Assembly (NCBI GenBank): GCA_963082875.1
Contig: OY720098.1
Location: 1,054,001-1,118,000 of the forward strand
Direction: 5' to 3'
From: Corella eumyota
Taxonomy: Eukaryota; Chordata; Ascidiacea; Phlebobranchia; Corellidae
Length of the DNA stretch: 64,000 nucleotides
The translations under genes and the position numbers were made by a program. Numbering within the stretch: the first letter of the stretch is position 1; the number at the start of each line of letters is the position of its first letter. The notes under the pieces were generated by a model. It was not told the DNA's origin, did not search any database, and worked only from the letters and a program-made list of their open reading frames with translations. This document shows, in pieces, positions 36,601 to 48,739 of this stretch.

Positions 36601-36859
36601 AATAAAAATAATAATTTCAATCACAGTTATTATATTATAAACGGTCCTACTAATTAACCACACAGACCGCACAGGCCATACATTTACCACACAGGACAAA
36701 AAAATATAAAAAAAATAAATTGTTAGACTGTTTTTTGTATTTAGGGCAATCAAGGGTATTTCCCAAAAAAGGGTTGGAGGTGGGGTTAATAAAAAGTGTC
36801 TCATTGTCGATATTTGGTGTTTATCAAATAACAGTATCGCAAAATAAACTGTCAACGTA
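33690..36859. other. Gene-free AT-rich interval
   Basis: About 3.2 kb with no convincing ORF, exon or mobile element on either strand. It contains four TGACGTCA palindromes (34323, 34609, 34796, 36087), long A/T homopolymers near 35980 and 36160-36190, and a GC-richer island at 36020-36150. Confidence 0.5.
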
Positions 36860-37622
36860 TTCTGTGTGGTTCTGTGTGGTACCGTGTGATTCTGTGTGGT
36901 TCTGTGTAGTCCTGTGTAGTCCTGTGTGATTCTGTGTAATTCTGTGTAGTCCTGTGTGATTCTGTGTGATTCTGTGTGGTTCTGTGTAGTCCTGTGTGGT
37001 TCTGTGTGGTCCTGTGTGGTTTTGTGTGATTCTGTGTGGTTCTGTGTGATTCTGTGTGGTTCTGTGTGGTTCTGTGTAGTCCTGTGTGGTCCTGTGTAGT
37101 CCTGTGTGGTTGTGTGTGGTTCTGTGTAGTCCTGTGTGGTTCTGTGTAGTTCTGTGTGATTCTGTGTGGTTCTGTGTAGTCCTGTGTGGTTCTGTGTGGT
37201 CCTGTGTGGTTCTGTGTGGTCCTGTGTGGTCCTGTGTAGTTCTGTGTGATTCTGTGTGGTTCTGTGTGATTCTGTGTGGTTCTGTGTAGTCCTGTGTGGT
37301 TCTGTGTGGTCCTGTGTGGTTCTGTGTGGTTCTGTGTAGTCCTGTGTGGTTCTGTGTAGTTCTGTGTGATTCTGTGTGGTTCTGTGTAGTCCTGTGTGGT
37401 TCTGTGTGGTCCTGTGTGGTTATGTGTGGTCCTGTGTGGTTCTGTGTGGTCCTGTGTGGTTCTGTGTAGTCCTGTGTGGTTCTGTGTGGTTCTGTGTAGT
37501 CCTGTGTGGTTCTGTGTAGTTCTGTGTGATTCTGTGTGGTTCTGTGTAGTCTTGTGTGGTTCTGTGTGGTCCTGTGTGGTTCTGTGTGGTCCTGTGTGGT
37601 CCTGTGTAGTCCTGTGTGGTAA
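36860..37622. repeat. 10-bp minisatellite (CTGTGTRRTY)
   Basis: About 76 units of TCTGTGTGGT and variants, with higher-order blocks repeated at spacings of about 160-210 bp. Lies 3' of SLC49A4. Confidence 0.95.
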
Positions 37623-37659
37623 TAAGTAGGACCACATTATAACTTCGTACCAAATACCA

Positions 37660-37665
37660 TTTATT
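37660..37665 (-). promoter_or_regulatory. Candidate poly(A) signal for SLC49A4
   Basis: AATAAA on the - strand, about 285 nt after the SLC49A4 stop and just before the 10-bp minisatellite. It is the first canonical signal I see downstream of the gene. Confidence 0.4.
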
Positions 37666-37949
37666 TCAAACTTATTGCACAAAAAATAGAAATCTATAAC
37701 TGAAAAAAAAAGAAAAATTATACTAATAATTTAAATAAAGTGCATAGTTAACCTCAATTAATGTCAATGTTTTTAAAAAAATAATAATTTTGGAATACTG
37801 AAAAAAATGTTTTTTTTCTACCTCGTTAAAAGTTTAGTTTTGGGTGATTCAACCAAAAAAATAAACAAATCAGCTCTAATTTTTACCCGAAAATTATTTT
37901 AAATTTTTCAAACAAACCAAAATTAATCAAAACAAAGTTTATCAAAATT

Positions 37950-40900
37950 TTAAGCGTTCGATTCATTACCAAACAAATCATCTAACCCACTTTTCCCTTC
38001 ACTATTGGTATTAACATCAACAATCGAACCATAACCACTAGGTGTCTTGATGACATCATTGATGATGCCATTAGCATGGTCAAGTTGTAACCGACGGTTA
38101 CCGGACCGAGCTCCAAATAAAAGGAGAGGAAGAGAAACAAATAATCCTCCTAACATTAAATAGTTCGCAAAAGTTGGACCTTAAAAAATTAAATTTTATG
38201 AAAAACGAAATAAGAAATAATCAACTTATCGCATTAGATTCACGTTTTTTGCTTTGTTACTTAGGCCTAGAGTTCGATTCCCATGCCGTCCTGCTATACT
38301 TCCTTAAGACCTGATGTTTCAAGTTTGATGTGTAATTTTGCCAAAAAAATTGCAAAAGGAACTTGAAAAATTAAATAATTATTCAGCTGAATTAAAAAAA
38401 AGCAAAAAAATCCTAAAATGTAATAACTGTTTAGCAATTAATAATGTTTTGAATTTGTTAATCTCGTATATTTAACTTAAAAACCCTAGTTTTGTATTTT
38501 CTAGAACTAAAATTTCTCATGCCCCACAACCAGGCAAAATACAAAAAAACTTAGTTAAAAATTCAAAGTAATTAATTATGTTTTTATTTTGTCAGTGTTA
38601 GTTATCCTATCCAAAAATTTGAGTATAGTATGTTGTCCGGTTTTAGACAAAACAACGTTCCGTTTACCATAGGAGAGAATTCCCTCGCACCATAATCCAG
38701 ACGAGAGAATTTAGGAGAGCTGTAGTGTAATTATGTTTTGTCTAGAACCGGACGGCATACGAAATCCAAAAATTTTAATAAAGCAACTTTAATTTGTAAC
38801 CTTTTCTTAAAAATATTCTAAAATAAAATTTATTCAAAAAATAGGACCTAATCAAAAAACAAAACTTACTTGAAGATACATTTAAAGTTAACAAAAACAC
38901 GAAAGAGAGAAGGTTGTAAAACCAGACAACTATTGAGGTGGAAGTGCCCTCGCTAACAGGGTACGCTGAATCTGCTGCTAGTTCCATGCCAACTGGGACA
39001 GCACCATTCATCCCAGTACTTAGAATTATTACCGTAACCCAAATATTAGCTGCATTATTAAAGGATCAAATTTTAATTTAAAATAAATCGTTTAAATTAT
39101 TTAAATAATATTATTTTATTTAATATTTGCGATAATATAGTTCTATTTTTTTTATCGTTTATTAAATTATTTATTAATATATATTAAGTTATGATACCCA
39201 ATTAATTTTGTTAATAAATAAAACAAATTTTAGTTTTATTTAAATAATTATTATTACCTTTGTGAGGAACAAAGGGTTCAAAATGAAACCATTTGTTGGC
39301 TATTATTACAAAATAAAGGAACATAATGAAACAAATTGTTAAAAGAAAAACTATGACAACTTTCATTCTGCCTTTTAAACGATCTGTGAACCTGAAAATA
39401 GTTTAAAGTTTTAAACTAAAAATTGGTTTTTAAAAGCTAAATGTTAATAAATGGCATCACAGTTAATTTTACAGAAATAAATTGGTTTTAATTCAGTTTA
39501 AATCATGTTTAAAAATGTTATTTTACACCAAATTCTATTTCTTAAATTAAACAAACACCATATTTGTTAACCAGTAAAGACCATAATTTATAAGCAAAAA
39601 ACACTATATTTACCAGTAAGCACCAAACTACCAACCAAGAACAGCCATGATTAAGAAGCAATGAACACCATATCAATTATCAAAAAACACCATAATTATT
39701 GACCAATAAACACCATATTTCACACAAAAACACCATATTTACTAATAAATAAACACAAAAATTACTATACAATAATCGCCATATTTATCACTAACAAAAC
39801 ACCATAACCAATAAGCCATAAACATTATATTAATTCTTGGTAAACACCATTACTTTAAACCAATAAACACTCAGTTATTAACCATTTAACACCATATTTA
39901 TTACAAAAAAAACACCATTATTATTACAAAAAGCACCATAATCATTAAGCAAATAACACCATATTTATTACCCAAAACCATCACTCAAACTAACCAATAA
40001 ACACCATACTAATTATCAAGAAACAACATAATTACTGACCAATAAACACCATATTAATTAAGAAACATCATAATTTTTTTACACCATTTTTTTCACACAA
40101 AAACACCATATTTACTAACCAAAAAAACACCATAATTTTTAACTATTACACATGACAACATAAAACCATGACATCTGTCCACCTTTAAACACAACTACCA
40201 CCTTTAAACACCATATATTAAATTATTTAAAAAATCCTTACCAATAATTAAACACCATACTTACCAACCCACAAACATGCCTACAATACAACCAACCACT
40301 GTCATAAGAAAACCAATAAAACCATCTTCATCCTAGAATAAAACCAATTTTAAAAAAAAATTAACCATATTTTAAAAGGGGTAAAAATTAACCGTATTTT
40401 ATGTGGTTTAAAATTAACCATATTATTAAATGGTTGATAATTAACCATATTATTAACGTAAAAACAACCACTTACTTGGTTAATATTTAATGGTTTGAGT
40501 AATAAAGGCATGGCACCAGCCCAACCACCCCAAGTACCAAAACTTAAAGCTGTTACCGCGACAACGAACCAAAATTCTGGAATATGACGTAACTGTAATA
40601 AACCATCCTAGAAAAAAGTTTAACAAAATTTAAAAAAATTTTAATAAAAATGTAATAATACTGGTCAAATGCCAACCCTACAGTCAGGATTTTATTTGTT
40701 GTAATGGTTGCAAGTTGCAACTCTTAACTAATATTTGCCTGTGATAATTTACCGATGCATCACAAACAGCAGTTTTATTTATTTTATAGGCCTTTAAATT
40801 TGAGCATACATTGTCTATTAGCTACATTGTATTTAATTTACTTTTTCTATTAATAAAGGTGGAAACTTAAGAATTTTTTTAAAATTTTTAAACCTGTAAA

Positions 40901-43900
40901 GTAAGGTAAGAAAACAATAAAAGTACCAAAAACATTATATTAATTATTATAATAAAAAAATAACCTATATTAATATACAGAGTAAATATAAAATATTTAT
41001 ATATAAGTTAGACATGGAATGTATATAAATATTTATGTAAAAAAACATTTAAATTCCATTCCAATACCAAAACTTTATTAAAATCAAAAACTATTTTAAA
41101 ATTAAAAATAAAACATTTCTAAAAAAATGTTGCAAAAATTAGGTCATGACCTAACAGTGCTTTTTAGTTAATAATCGGCATTGTGTTAATGTGTTGTTTT
41201 TAACAATTACATTGTTTGCAGATAATATTGATATTACCTGCTTTATTTACTATGATGCAACAAATTAAATTTATTAGGAAGTTAAAAATTACTGACATTA
41301 AAATGATATGCATAAAAATCCTATTTTACTTACAATAAATATATTTTCAAATATACACCATTTACCTAAAACCCTTCTTTAAAAATAGTTCTTCAAAAAA
41401 AAACTTAACATTCTAAAATTCAAATTTTCAACTTCAGTATTAATTCTAGTTTTAAAACGAGGATAAAAAATATTTACTTTGAGTCCCATTCTCTGTGTTG
41501 ATGCTGAGACGCTAGGTGGAGTTGGAGGTTTGCTGGGGAAGAAATAAAGAGCTGAGAGGAAAATAGCGGCAGCAACTCCAAACTCCAGGTACATCACATC
41601 GTTAATTTGTTTCCTATTCACATAAATATGAAATAAAACTTTTTTGAATTAATCCTCGAAGTTGGAAGGGTTACGTAATGACTATAACATAGAGCAACAT
41701 TTGTTACCCCAACCCAGTCTCGAGCTGACTTCCGCAGTTTAAATATTATAGATTATATTTGCCCGATAAATATGCTGCTGATCAAGTGTTAGCTCAGCAA
41801 AAGTTCAAGCCGGTCATAGCTTCTTGCTCAAGAGCGCTTCAGCATAAAAGCAGTGAAGATGGAACCAAGAACCTGATGTAGTGAAGCCAAATGTTCTGAC
41901 CACTACACCACACTATTGGTTATTATTAGTTGTGGTTTGGGCACACATTAAGTCTTAGGTTTAATTCCCACTGCTGCCAAGTAGGCATCTAAATGTATTT
42001 ACTTGCAAATAACAAACAAAATATATGCAAATACTCAAAAAAACATGAGTTAGTAATGTTGGTTGAGGTATGGAAGTGTGGGTGGAATGTTAGCCATAAG
42101 GCCGAAAGGTTTTGAATTTAAGCCACATTAATCACCCTTGAACTTAGTGTTTATAGATAGCTTAAACATGTCACAACAGCACATCCTTTCCGATAAAAAT
42201 ACACATTTTATCACAACTATTTCCATTATTAAAATGTCCTTATGCTTACTTCTAAAAATTGCTGTCATGATCTATTACAGTTTTTATACATTTATGGCTT
42301 GAAAAAGCAGCAAACATATTTACCTAATAAGGTAGACTTCTGAACAGTTAGGCTGAGATGGATACATACATTGAGGCATATAAGTATAATTTGCTGGAGG
42401 TTCTTGAATAAAAAGTGGTCCAATAATATATGCAACACCAGTACCTATAAATTTAACATTTAAGAATATTTTAAATCTAATTTTTAAACAATAAAACAGG
42501 AGGTAAGAACATATTATCCATAAAATGACAACTAAAAGTTATAAAATGTAATTTTAATTAATTATAGTTGAGTTTTGTAAATGAGTAACTTAAATTAAAT
42601 ATACTTAATAAAAATTAATTTAACAAACTATAAACAATAAATGCTACTATTTTGCAAAAATAAATAAAGTAAATATTTTAGTAAGTTATAATTCGGTTTG
42701 GTGTAGTTTGGTGTAGGCCATAGGTTTATCGGGCAATTATAACAAGCAATATTTTAAACTGAAAAGAGCAACTCGAGACTGGGTCTGGGTAATGAGTGTT
42801 ACTCTAAGTTTAGGTTGTACAGTCGACCTTTTCACATCGAGAATAAATTACCCAAAATTAACAATTGTAGATAATTTTTTTAATAAAACAAAGCATATAT
42901 AATTTTATATTTCTCCCCTATTTTAGACTCACCCATATAATTAAACAAGGTTGCGACCCCGGTAGCAGTTATCCTCTCATTTGGTGGAAACCAGACATTA
43001 GAAAGCAGAGGTGGGATTGCCATCACAGGACATCCGGCTATTCCATTTAATATTTGCCCGACATGAACAAAACTTGAGTAAAAAAATTAAAAAAAGCTTA
43101 CTGGAAAAAAAAAGTAAATTGGGTAATATTGATGAAATTGCAATATTTTGCAAATATCCCAGAGGTGCCACATATATTCAACACTTATTAAATTTATAAA
43201 TGGGGGTGCGTCCACTCCTTGCACTATCAGCATCGACGCCAGTGCACACACACACATATATATATATACAAATAAACATTAAGCTCCTTTATTTATAATC
43301 AAGAAACTTCAAGAACATTTACACAAACAAAATTTTCAATTAACTGATAGCTTACTATCGAAGTATATTGACATCTAGTGGTAAACATCTCAATCCAGTT
43401 CCGACTGCAACAAAAAAGGCACCAGAGAGCACAGAAACACGTAACCCCTTGTTATCAAGTAGCCACATGTAAATTGGCATACAAATAAGGAAAGATATAG
43501 GGCCCCAGTTTGTTAAGAGTTCTATATCATCTAAAAATTAAAAACATATTCGTTAACATAAGAAAAACAGCCTTCAGTTTGATTATACAGCTTCTATCAA
43601 AGAGTTACATCCATTACCACAATTCAGTCTTTAGTTGACTTTTGCAGTTTAGATATTAAAGATTATAATCGCCCAAAAATTTATCTGCTAATTAAGTGTT
43701 GGCTTAGCAAAAGTTTATACTGTTTATAGCGCCTTACTTTAGGCTACAACATAAGAGCAGTGTGAATCAAATGCAGAATCTTATGTAGTAAAGCCAAGTG
43801 TTCTGACCACTGCACCACACTGTTGCTTATCAGAACTATAGGGCAATTACAATCACTATTATTCCCAGCTTCAAAAGTTAAGACTGAGTTAGAGTTACAA

Positions 43901-44635
43901 ATTTTACTTTATGTTTATGATAGAACAGTATTGGTTACAAATTAGGCTTTAAAAAGCAGTAAAAATTACTAAAAACGTTGCCTATTTAAATAAAACATAA
44001 ACAACATTTACTGGTTGTAAACCCAAGTGCAAATTCAGCCGAGTCATCGATTGGACTCCAAGTGTTCCAGATTGCGCCCTGAAACATCCCTAGAAGTGAA
44101 AACAAGATGCAAATATACCAGCGATACCAATATTTTGTGCATTTTTTCGAGATTAATCTTGAGTTTTCGTTGTTGTTTGATAGTAGTTCATCATTAGTTG
44201 ATTTGTCTGACTGCAAGCAAAACAAAAAACTTTAAAAAAATCAAATCTTTAGATGTTTAACCATCAAAAAAACATAAAAAGGAGCTCTATTAGCGTCGAC
44301 CGTCGGTTTGAATAAGTAGTACTAAAATGAATGCAGAAAAGAGCAGAATTCAGAAAAAAAGATTGGAAAAAGGTAAAAAAATTTCGCCCTTTTCGCATTT
44401 ATAAACTTAGTTACACCGAACAAACACTTTAATTTTACTAAAAATAAGAGACTTTATTATTAATTTAACCCCATCTTGTAATTATAATGAATATTGTGAG
44501 GTTTAAATATAAAAAAATATACCTTTTAGCCAGCCACTTTTAATTAAAGCTGCATTTTTATTTGAATTTAATTTGTAATTCAAAAATAAATTTAAAAATA
44601 TTCTCAATTAATTTTCTAACCTGCGGTAAATCCAT
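37950..44635 (-). CDS. SLC49A4: SLC49A4/DIRC2 orthologue, lysosomal MFS transporter
   Basis: Complete gene, 509 codons plus stop. Exons in order: 44635-44621, 44210-44012, 43530-43356, 43072-42933, 42444-42324, 41613-41478, 40607-40476, 40332-40265, 39391-39258, 39049-38870 and 38179-37950. All phases close. The protein starts MDLPQ, has an acidic dileucine-like DELL in the N-tail (vertebrate SLC49A4 uses an N-terminal dileucine for lysosomal sorting), then about 12 membrane segments. Diagnostic matches to human DIRC2, from memory: QGAIWNTWSPI (QGLVWNTWGPI), YLEFGVAAAIF with PPTPPSVSASTQR (YAEFGVV, PPLPPSVAAASQR), GFIGFLMTVVGCIVG, and YPVSEGT (YPVPEGI). Between segments 5 and 6 is a Cys-containing, N-glycosylation-like loop (NYT, NCS). 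Vertebrate SLC49A4 is reported as a proton-coupled lysosomal pyridoxine exporter. Introns contain SINEs and a degenerate CACCAT repeat. Confidence 0.93.
38628..38760. mobile_element. 133-bp MITE in SLC49A4 intron 10
   Basis: Inverted ends GTATG-tt-GTCCGGTT and, reversed, GTATG-cc-GTCCGGTT, continuing through TAGACAAAAC (about 26 bp, 3 mismatches). ATCCAAAAATTT occurs just outside each end and may be target-derived. Confidence 0.6.
39540..40250. repeat. Degenerate ACACCAT repeat in SLC49A4 introns 8-9
   Basis: Dozens of irregularly spaced ACACCATA motifs in AAACACCATATTTATTACCA-like units; an old, decayed tandem repeat. Confidence 0.6.
41645..41925 (-). mobile_element. SINE, SLC49A4 intron 5
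   Basis: Antisense composite SINE (ACCCAGTCTCGAGCTGAC ... CCACTACACCACACT). Confidence 0.7.
42060..42215 (+). mobile_element. tRNA-like SINE (80-bp family), SLC49A4 intron 5
   Basis: Full single unit: AAGGCCGAAAGGTTTTG with a B-box-like segment, then CCTTGAACTTAGTGTTTATA and GCTTAAACATGTCAC. It shows what the arrays at 14310 and 29620 were built from. Confidence 0.6.
42712..42855 (+). mobile_element. SINE 3' half, SLC49A4 intron 4
   Basis: CTCGAGACTGGGTCTGGG followed by GTCGACCTTTTCACATCGAG. Confidence 0.55.
43575..43830 (-). mobile_element. SINE, SLC49A4 intron 2
   Basis: Diverged antisense copy ending GTTCTGACCACTGCACCACAC. Confidence 0.65.
44293..44415. mobile_element. Degenerate relative of the TA-flanked MITE
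   Basis: In SLC49A4 intron 1. The left end GCGTCGACCGTCGG and the interior (GTACTAAAATGAATGC, TTTCGCCCTTTTCGC, ATAAACTTAG) match the 60029 element; the right end is eroded. Confidence 0.45.
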
Positions 44636-45261
44636 TTTTTCTAATATTTTGATTTCTTAATTTCCCGATGCTTCGATCAAGTTTTGACGTTTAACTAACA
44701 TTGCACAAACTAACATCAACAACTTAGCATACTTCTTGTTAAAAAAATTATAAATTAGAATTGCCGAAAGCTTAAAGTTCAATAAAAAAAATTGTTTTGC
44801 AAGTCTTCCGCTAAAATGAGTTTTGTTTACAACGTTATGGTCCAATTAATACGTCATTAGATATCTTTATCCTCAATTATTTAAAAAAAAACTTTAATTT
44901 TTTGACATTTAAAGTTATATTTGTAATTCTTTTAAATTTAAAAAATGTCAATAAACTTTTAAAAAACCTCAAACTTTGTTTAAAAAGTTACTTATTTAGT
45001 TGAAATCTTTATTATTAAATATTGTTTTATTTAGTTATTGCAGAAATCGTTTTAGATTCTTGTAAAAATAGAATATATATTAGTAAAACAATTGATTTAA
45101 TTCCTATAATATTACACTTAGACATTTTAGTTTTAAAATTCTAATTACAGTTTCAAAATATCTATTATTTGAAAATCAATAACAGAAATAATACTTTTAA
45201 AAAAATGTTTTTATTAATCCCAAATTTACAACTTTTATTAATTATTGCTTTTAACATTTTA
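44636..45261. other. Intergenic between copy 5 and SLC49A4
   Basis: 626 bp separating the 3' end of lectin copy 5 from the start of SLC49A4, both on the - strand. It must contain the SLC49A4 5' region and the copy 5 poly(A) site. No TATA box recognised. Confidence 0.5.
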
Positions 45262-47640
45262 TTACACAGATCTAATCATCATTTGCGCCTTTTTTAGAGA
45301 TTTATATTCTTGCCAGCTAAACCAGAATATGCCACGAAGGTCATCAACTCCCCCAGCAAGATATTCTCCGTTCAAGTTTGAGTTACCACAGGCTACATAC
45401 CACCAGGCAGCATGATGGAAAACAGCGCAATTCTGATCTGGCGAAATATCGTGATCTTGATCAAACGTTGTAAATGGTCTTTTATTTTGACTTGTCAATG
45501 AATCACCTAAATAGCAATTGTTAAATTATACTTATTTTTCCTATGTTTAAAAACACATGAGGTCGTGGGTTCAATCCCCTCTGATCTCGTGCTGTAGCGC
45601 CCTTGAGTAAGGCGCTATAAACAGGATGAACTCCTGCTGAGCCAGCACTTAATCAGCAGCATAATTACCGAGCAATTATAATCTAAAATATCCCAAACTG
45701 CCACAGGTAACTCGAGACTAGATCAGAGTAACTGTTGTTACTCTATGTTTAAGTCGCGCATTCGACCTTTCCACATCGAGGATAAAGATATATATAAAAA
45801 AAAACGTTGTTTCATGTTAAATTTCACGTAAATTTAATTACTACGACCCAGTCTTATGTTGTATTCTCTATTAACTTCTTTTTCTATTTACAAGTTTAAA
45901 TTTATTCATTCCTGATATGGAAAAGCTGACTTCACAGCCTAAACATGGGTAACATTAGAAACCCCGACCCAGTCTTGAGTTCCATTGGCAGTTTGGAACA
46001 TTATTGTATATAATTGCCTGATAATGAAGCTGCTAATTTGTCATAGTTTATAGAGGATTTTCTAATGGCACTACATCACTAAGGCAGTGGGGATCGAACA
46101 CAAAATCTTAAAGAGCATGGTTTAGTTACAAAAATAGTGGTCCAAGTGTTTTAACCAATAAACTATCATTAGTCAACACAAAAATGTTAAATTTCAACGC
46201 CAAGTTTTATAGAAATCCAAAACTACAGCAAAAGTTATAAAAAAATGAAATATTTTGTTAAATAAACTTAAGATTAATTTAGTATTAATTCACATTCATT
46301 TAATTATATTTTACAAACCGGCAGTACTACTGGCATTATATCCTTCCACAGTCAATCGATACAAACTTTCAGGATTTCCAACTTTAAAGTTGCTAGAATT
46401 TAAAAGATTTTTTTGTTGTATATATCTTTATTATCAATGTGGAAAAGACGAATGCTCGACCCAAACATGGAGTAATATCAGTTACTCCGACCCAGTCTCG
46501 AGTTACCTGTGTCAGTTTGGGATACTATAAATTACAATTGCCCGATAATTAATCGGCTGATTAAGTGGTGGCTCAGCAGGAGTCCATACCATTTATAGCG
46601 CCTTACTCAAGGGCGCTACAGCATGAGAGCAGTGGGGATTGAACCCACGACCTGATCGTGGTGTAGCAAGTGTTCTTACCACTACACTACGGTGCCGGTT
46701 AAGGTTATTTATAATTAAACTCAACTATTTAAGTTACATTTATCTTACCTATATATTGCAAATTTTTGAAAACCTTTAAAATTTTCCAGATCTATTCTAA
46801 GCTCAAAACTTCTTGATTTTGTCAACTGGTAAAGGTTATCTAAACCTGTTTTAAATTTATTACATTTAGTATTACCCTTAGTTTTTATTATAGAAATTAA
46901 GCGTTGTAAAAACAATTTTAATAGGCGAAAATTAAAGCTGAAAAATATATATCTAAAATACATTAAAATTTAGAAGTACTAACCAAGCCAATATTCGCCC
47001 GATATGTTTCCAAATCCATTCACGTAGTTATCCCAATCCAAGTAAAAGTCTTGAGACCCATCGAAACGCCTTTGAATGACCTTTGAATGAAAATGTTAAT
47101 TTAACTTCGTTATTACTTAAAAATAAAAAAAATATTAATTACGAAATTAAAATATTATTTACCACCCAAGCACCACCGTCTGTGGTTTGATCACAATAAA
47201 CTGGTGTTATTTTATTGTTAATGATTATGTCGTATACCCCGCTTTCTGCATTCTTGGGTAGACTCCTACAGTCCATGGTAGGCGGTACTAAAACCAAAAA
47301 ATTTGGGTAAATATGCAAACTAATAAAGGGTTACTTGTGTTAACTTACTTTTTACTGTTTGGGTTTTATTAATTTGATTTTGAGGTTGTTGAAATGAATC
47401 ACGCCAAGATTCAAGCTCAGCAACTCTTTCTTGCAACTCAAGCAGCAAATTTTGGCATTCATCACAGTTTTCATGACTTCCTTTCGCTCCAGGAGGACCA
47501 ATCGGTCCCCTCTTTCCGGGAGCACCGGGTTCTCTTCGTACCATGGTGTCGTCATCGTTGCCACAAGTTAAAACAACTTGTCTGACGTTTTGTCCGCGTA
47601 CGAACAAAAACACTAACACTAATAACTTAACACAAAACAT
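45262..47640 (-). CDS. Ficolin-like collagen/FBG lectin, copy 5 (type I, divergent)
   Basis: Complete - strand gene, 309 codons plus stop. Exons in transcription order: 47640-47349, 47287-47163, 47080-46984, 46845-46749, 46392-46319 and 45506-45262. The signal peptide is like copy 3 ([17 protein letters not shown]). The stalk is the shortest, about 6 Gly-X-Y triplets, followed by CDEC and a longer coiled coil ([11 protein letters not shown]). The FBG domain is diverged throughout: exon 4 reads [13 protein letters not shown], exon 5 is 6 nt longer (YNASSTAG), and the last exon has [28 protein letters not shown] and QMMIRSV. It lacks the 39-bp repeat at the stop that the other five copies have, and has two AATAAA signals within about 55 nt of the stop (45239-45234 and 45215-45210). 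It looks older and outside the homogenised group. Confidence 0.88.
45555..45800 (+). mobile_element. SINE, copy 5 intron 5
   Basis: GAGGTCGTGGGTTCAATCCC head region to tail GAGGATAAAGATATATAT. Confidence 0.75.
45895..46175 (-). mobile_element. Diverged SINE, copy 5 intron 5
   Basis: Antisense; CCCGACCCAGTCTTGAGTTC and a decayed head (GTGTTTTAACCAATAAACTA). Confidence 0.6.
46412..46700 (-). mobile_element. SINE, copy 5 intron 4
   Basis: Well-preserved antisense SINE right after the exon-5 acceptor (46393), ending CACTACACTACGGTGCCGG. Confidence 0.75.
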
Positions 47641-47741
47641 GTTTTTTGTTTTTAATAGTTCCTAAGAAAAAACATCAAATTAAATTACATGTTTTTTCTT
47701 TAAACTGGTATGTTATGTTAACAGCCATATGCATATAAAAT

Positions 47742-48015
47742 CTTCGCTAGATGTAGTGGTCAAAACACTTCCTACACTACACGACGTCCAGTGTTCGATT
47801 CCTCCTGCTCTCATGCTGTAGCGCCCTTAAGTAAGGCGCTATAAACGGTATAAACTCCTGCTGAGCCAGCACTTAAACAGCAGCCTTATTATTGGGCAAT
47901 TTTAATCTTTAAACTGGCAAAAATAACTCGAGACTGAGTCAGGGTAACTGATGTTACTCTATATTTAGGTCGTGAAGTTGACCTTTTCACACCAAGAATA
48001 AATATATATATTCGA
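47742..48015 (+). mobile_element. SINE upstream of copy 5
   Basis: Full-length: GTAGTGGTCAAAACACTTCC head, tail GAATAAATATATATATTC. Confidence 0.75.
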
Positions 48016-48142
48016 AAAACAACATATATTGCATTCTAGTCAACTTAAGTAAGTTAATTCTTAGCTTGTTCGCGCTGCTTTCAAAAATAATTACCACTGA
48101 AACTAATCAGTTTACAACTGTCAACTAGTTTAAGTGTCTTTG

Positions 48143-48430
48143 CTTTTTTGTATATAAATTTATCCTTGATGTGGAAAGGTCAAACACGCGACCTAAACAT
48201 AGAGTAACAACACTTACCTTAACCTAGTTTTGAGTCAGATTTTGTAGTTTTTGATGTTATTGATTAGAATTGCCCAATAATTATGCTGCTGATTAGGTGC
48301 TGGCTCTGCAGAAGTTCATACTGTTTATAACGCTTTTCTCAAGGGTGCTACAGCATGAGATCACTGGGGATCGAACTCAGGACCTTATGTAGTGTAGGAA
48401 GTGTTCTGACCCCTACACCACGGTGCCGGC
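48143..48430 (-). mobile_element. SINE upstream of copy 5 (second)
   Basis: Antisense, full-length; ends CCCCTACACCACGGTGCCGG. Confidence 0.75.
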
Positions 48431-48739
48431 TTTATTGTTAAGTGACTAAACGCAAATGTTAAGCATCTGCAAACACTTTAAATGCCACTAGTATAACAAC
48501 AATAACTACATAACTGCTAAACTTAAACATTTTCGCTTTAAAACAATGTACCGTTCAACTGTTTTCGTGGGCAAAGGGTTTTTCTTATAACCTTGCTAGT
48601 GTATAACGTTTTGTAACGTTTGTTTGTAGCGTTTTAGTACGGGTTGCCTGAAAGCGCAGGCTTAATTACTTCGTATCCTTTTAAGGCAATCTACTGGATT
48701 ATTGCTTTTATTTGAGCAGTTCTGACTTGAGATATGTTT

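Noticed and set aside
36852-37682. 276-codon - strand ORF
   Set aside because: Open only because the 10-bp repeat has no stops; no exon signals or family resemblance.
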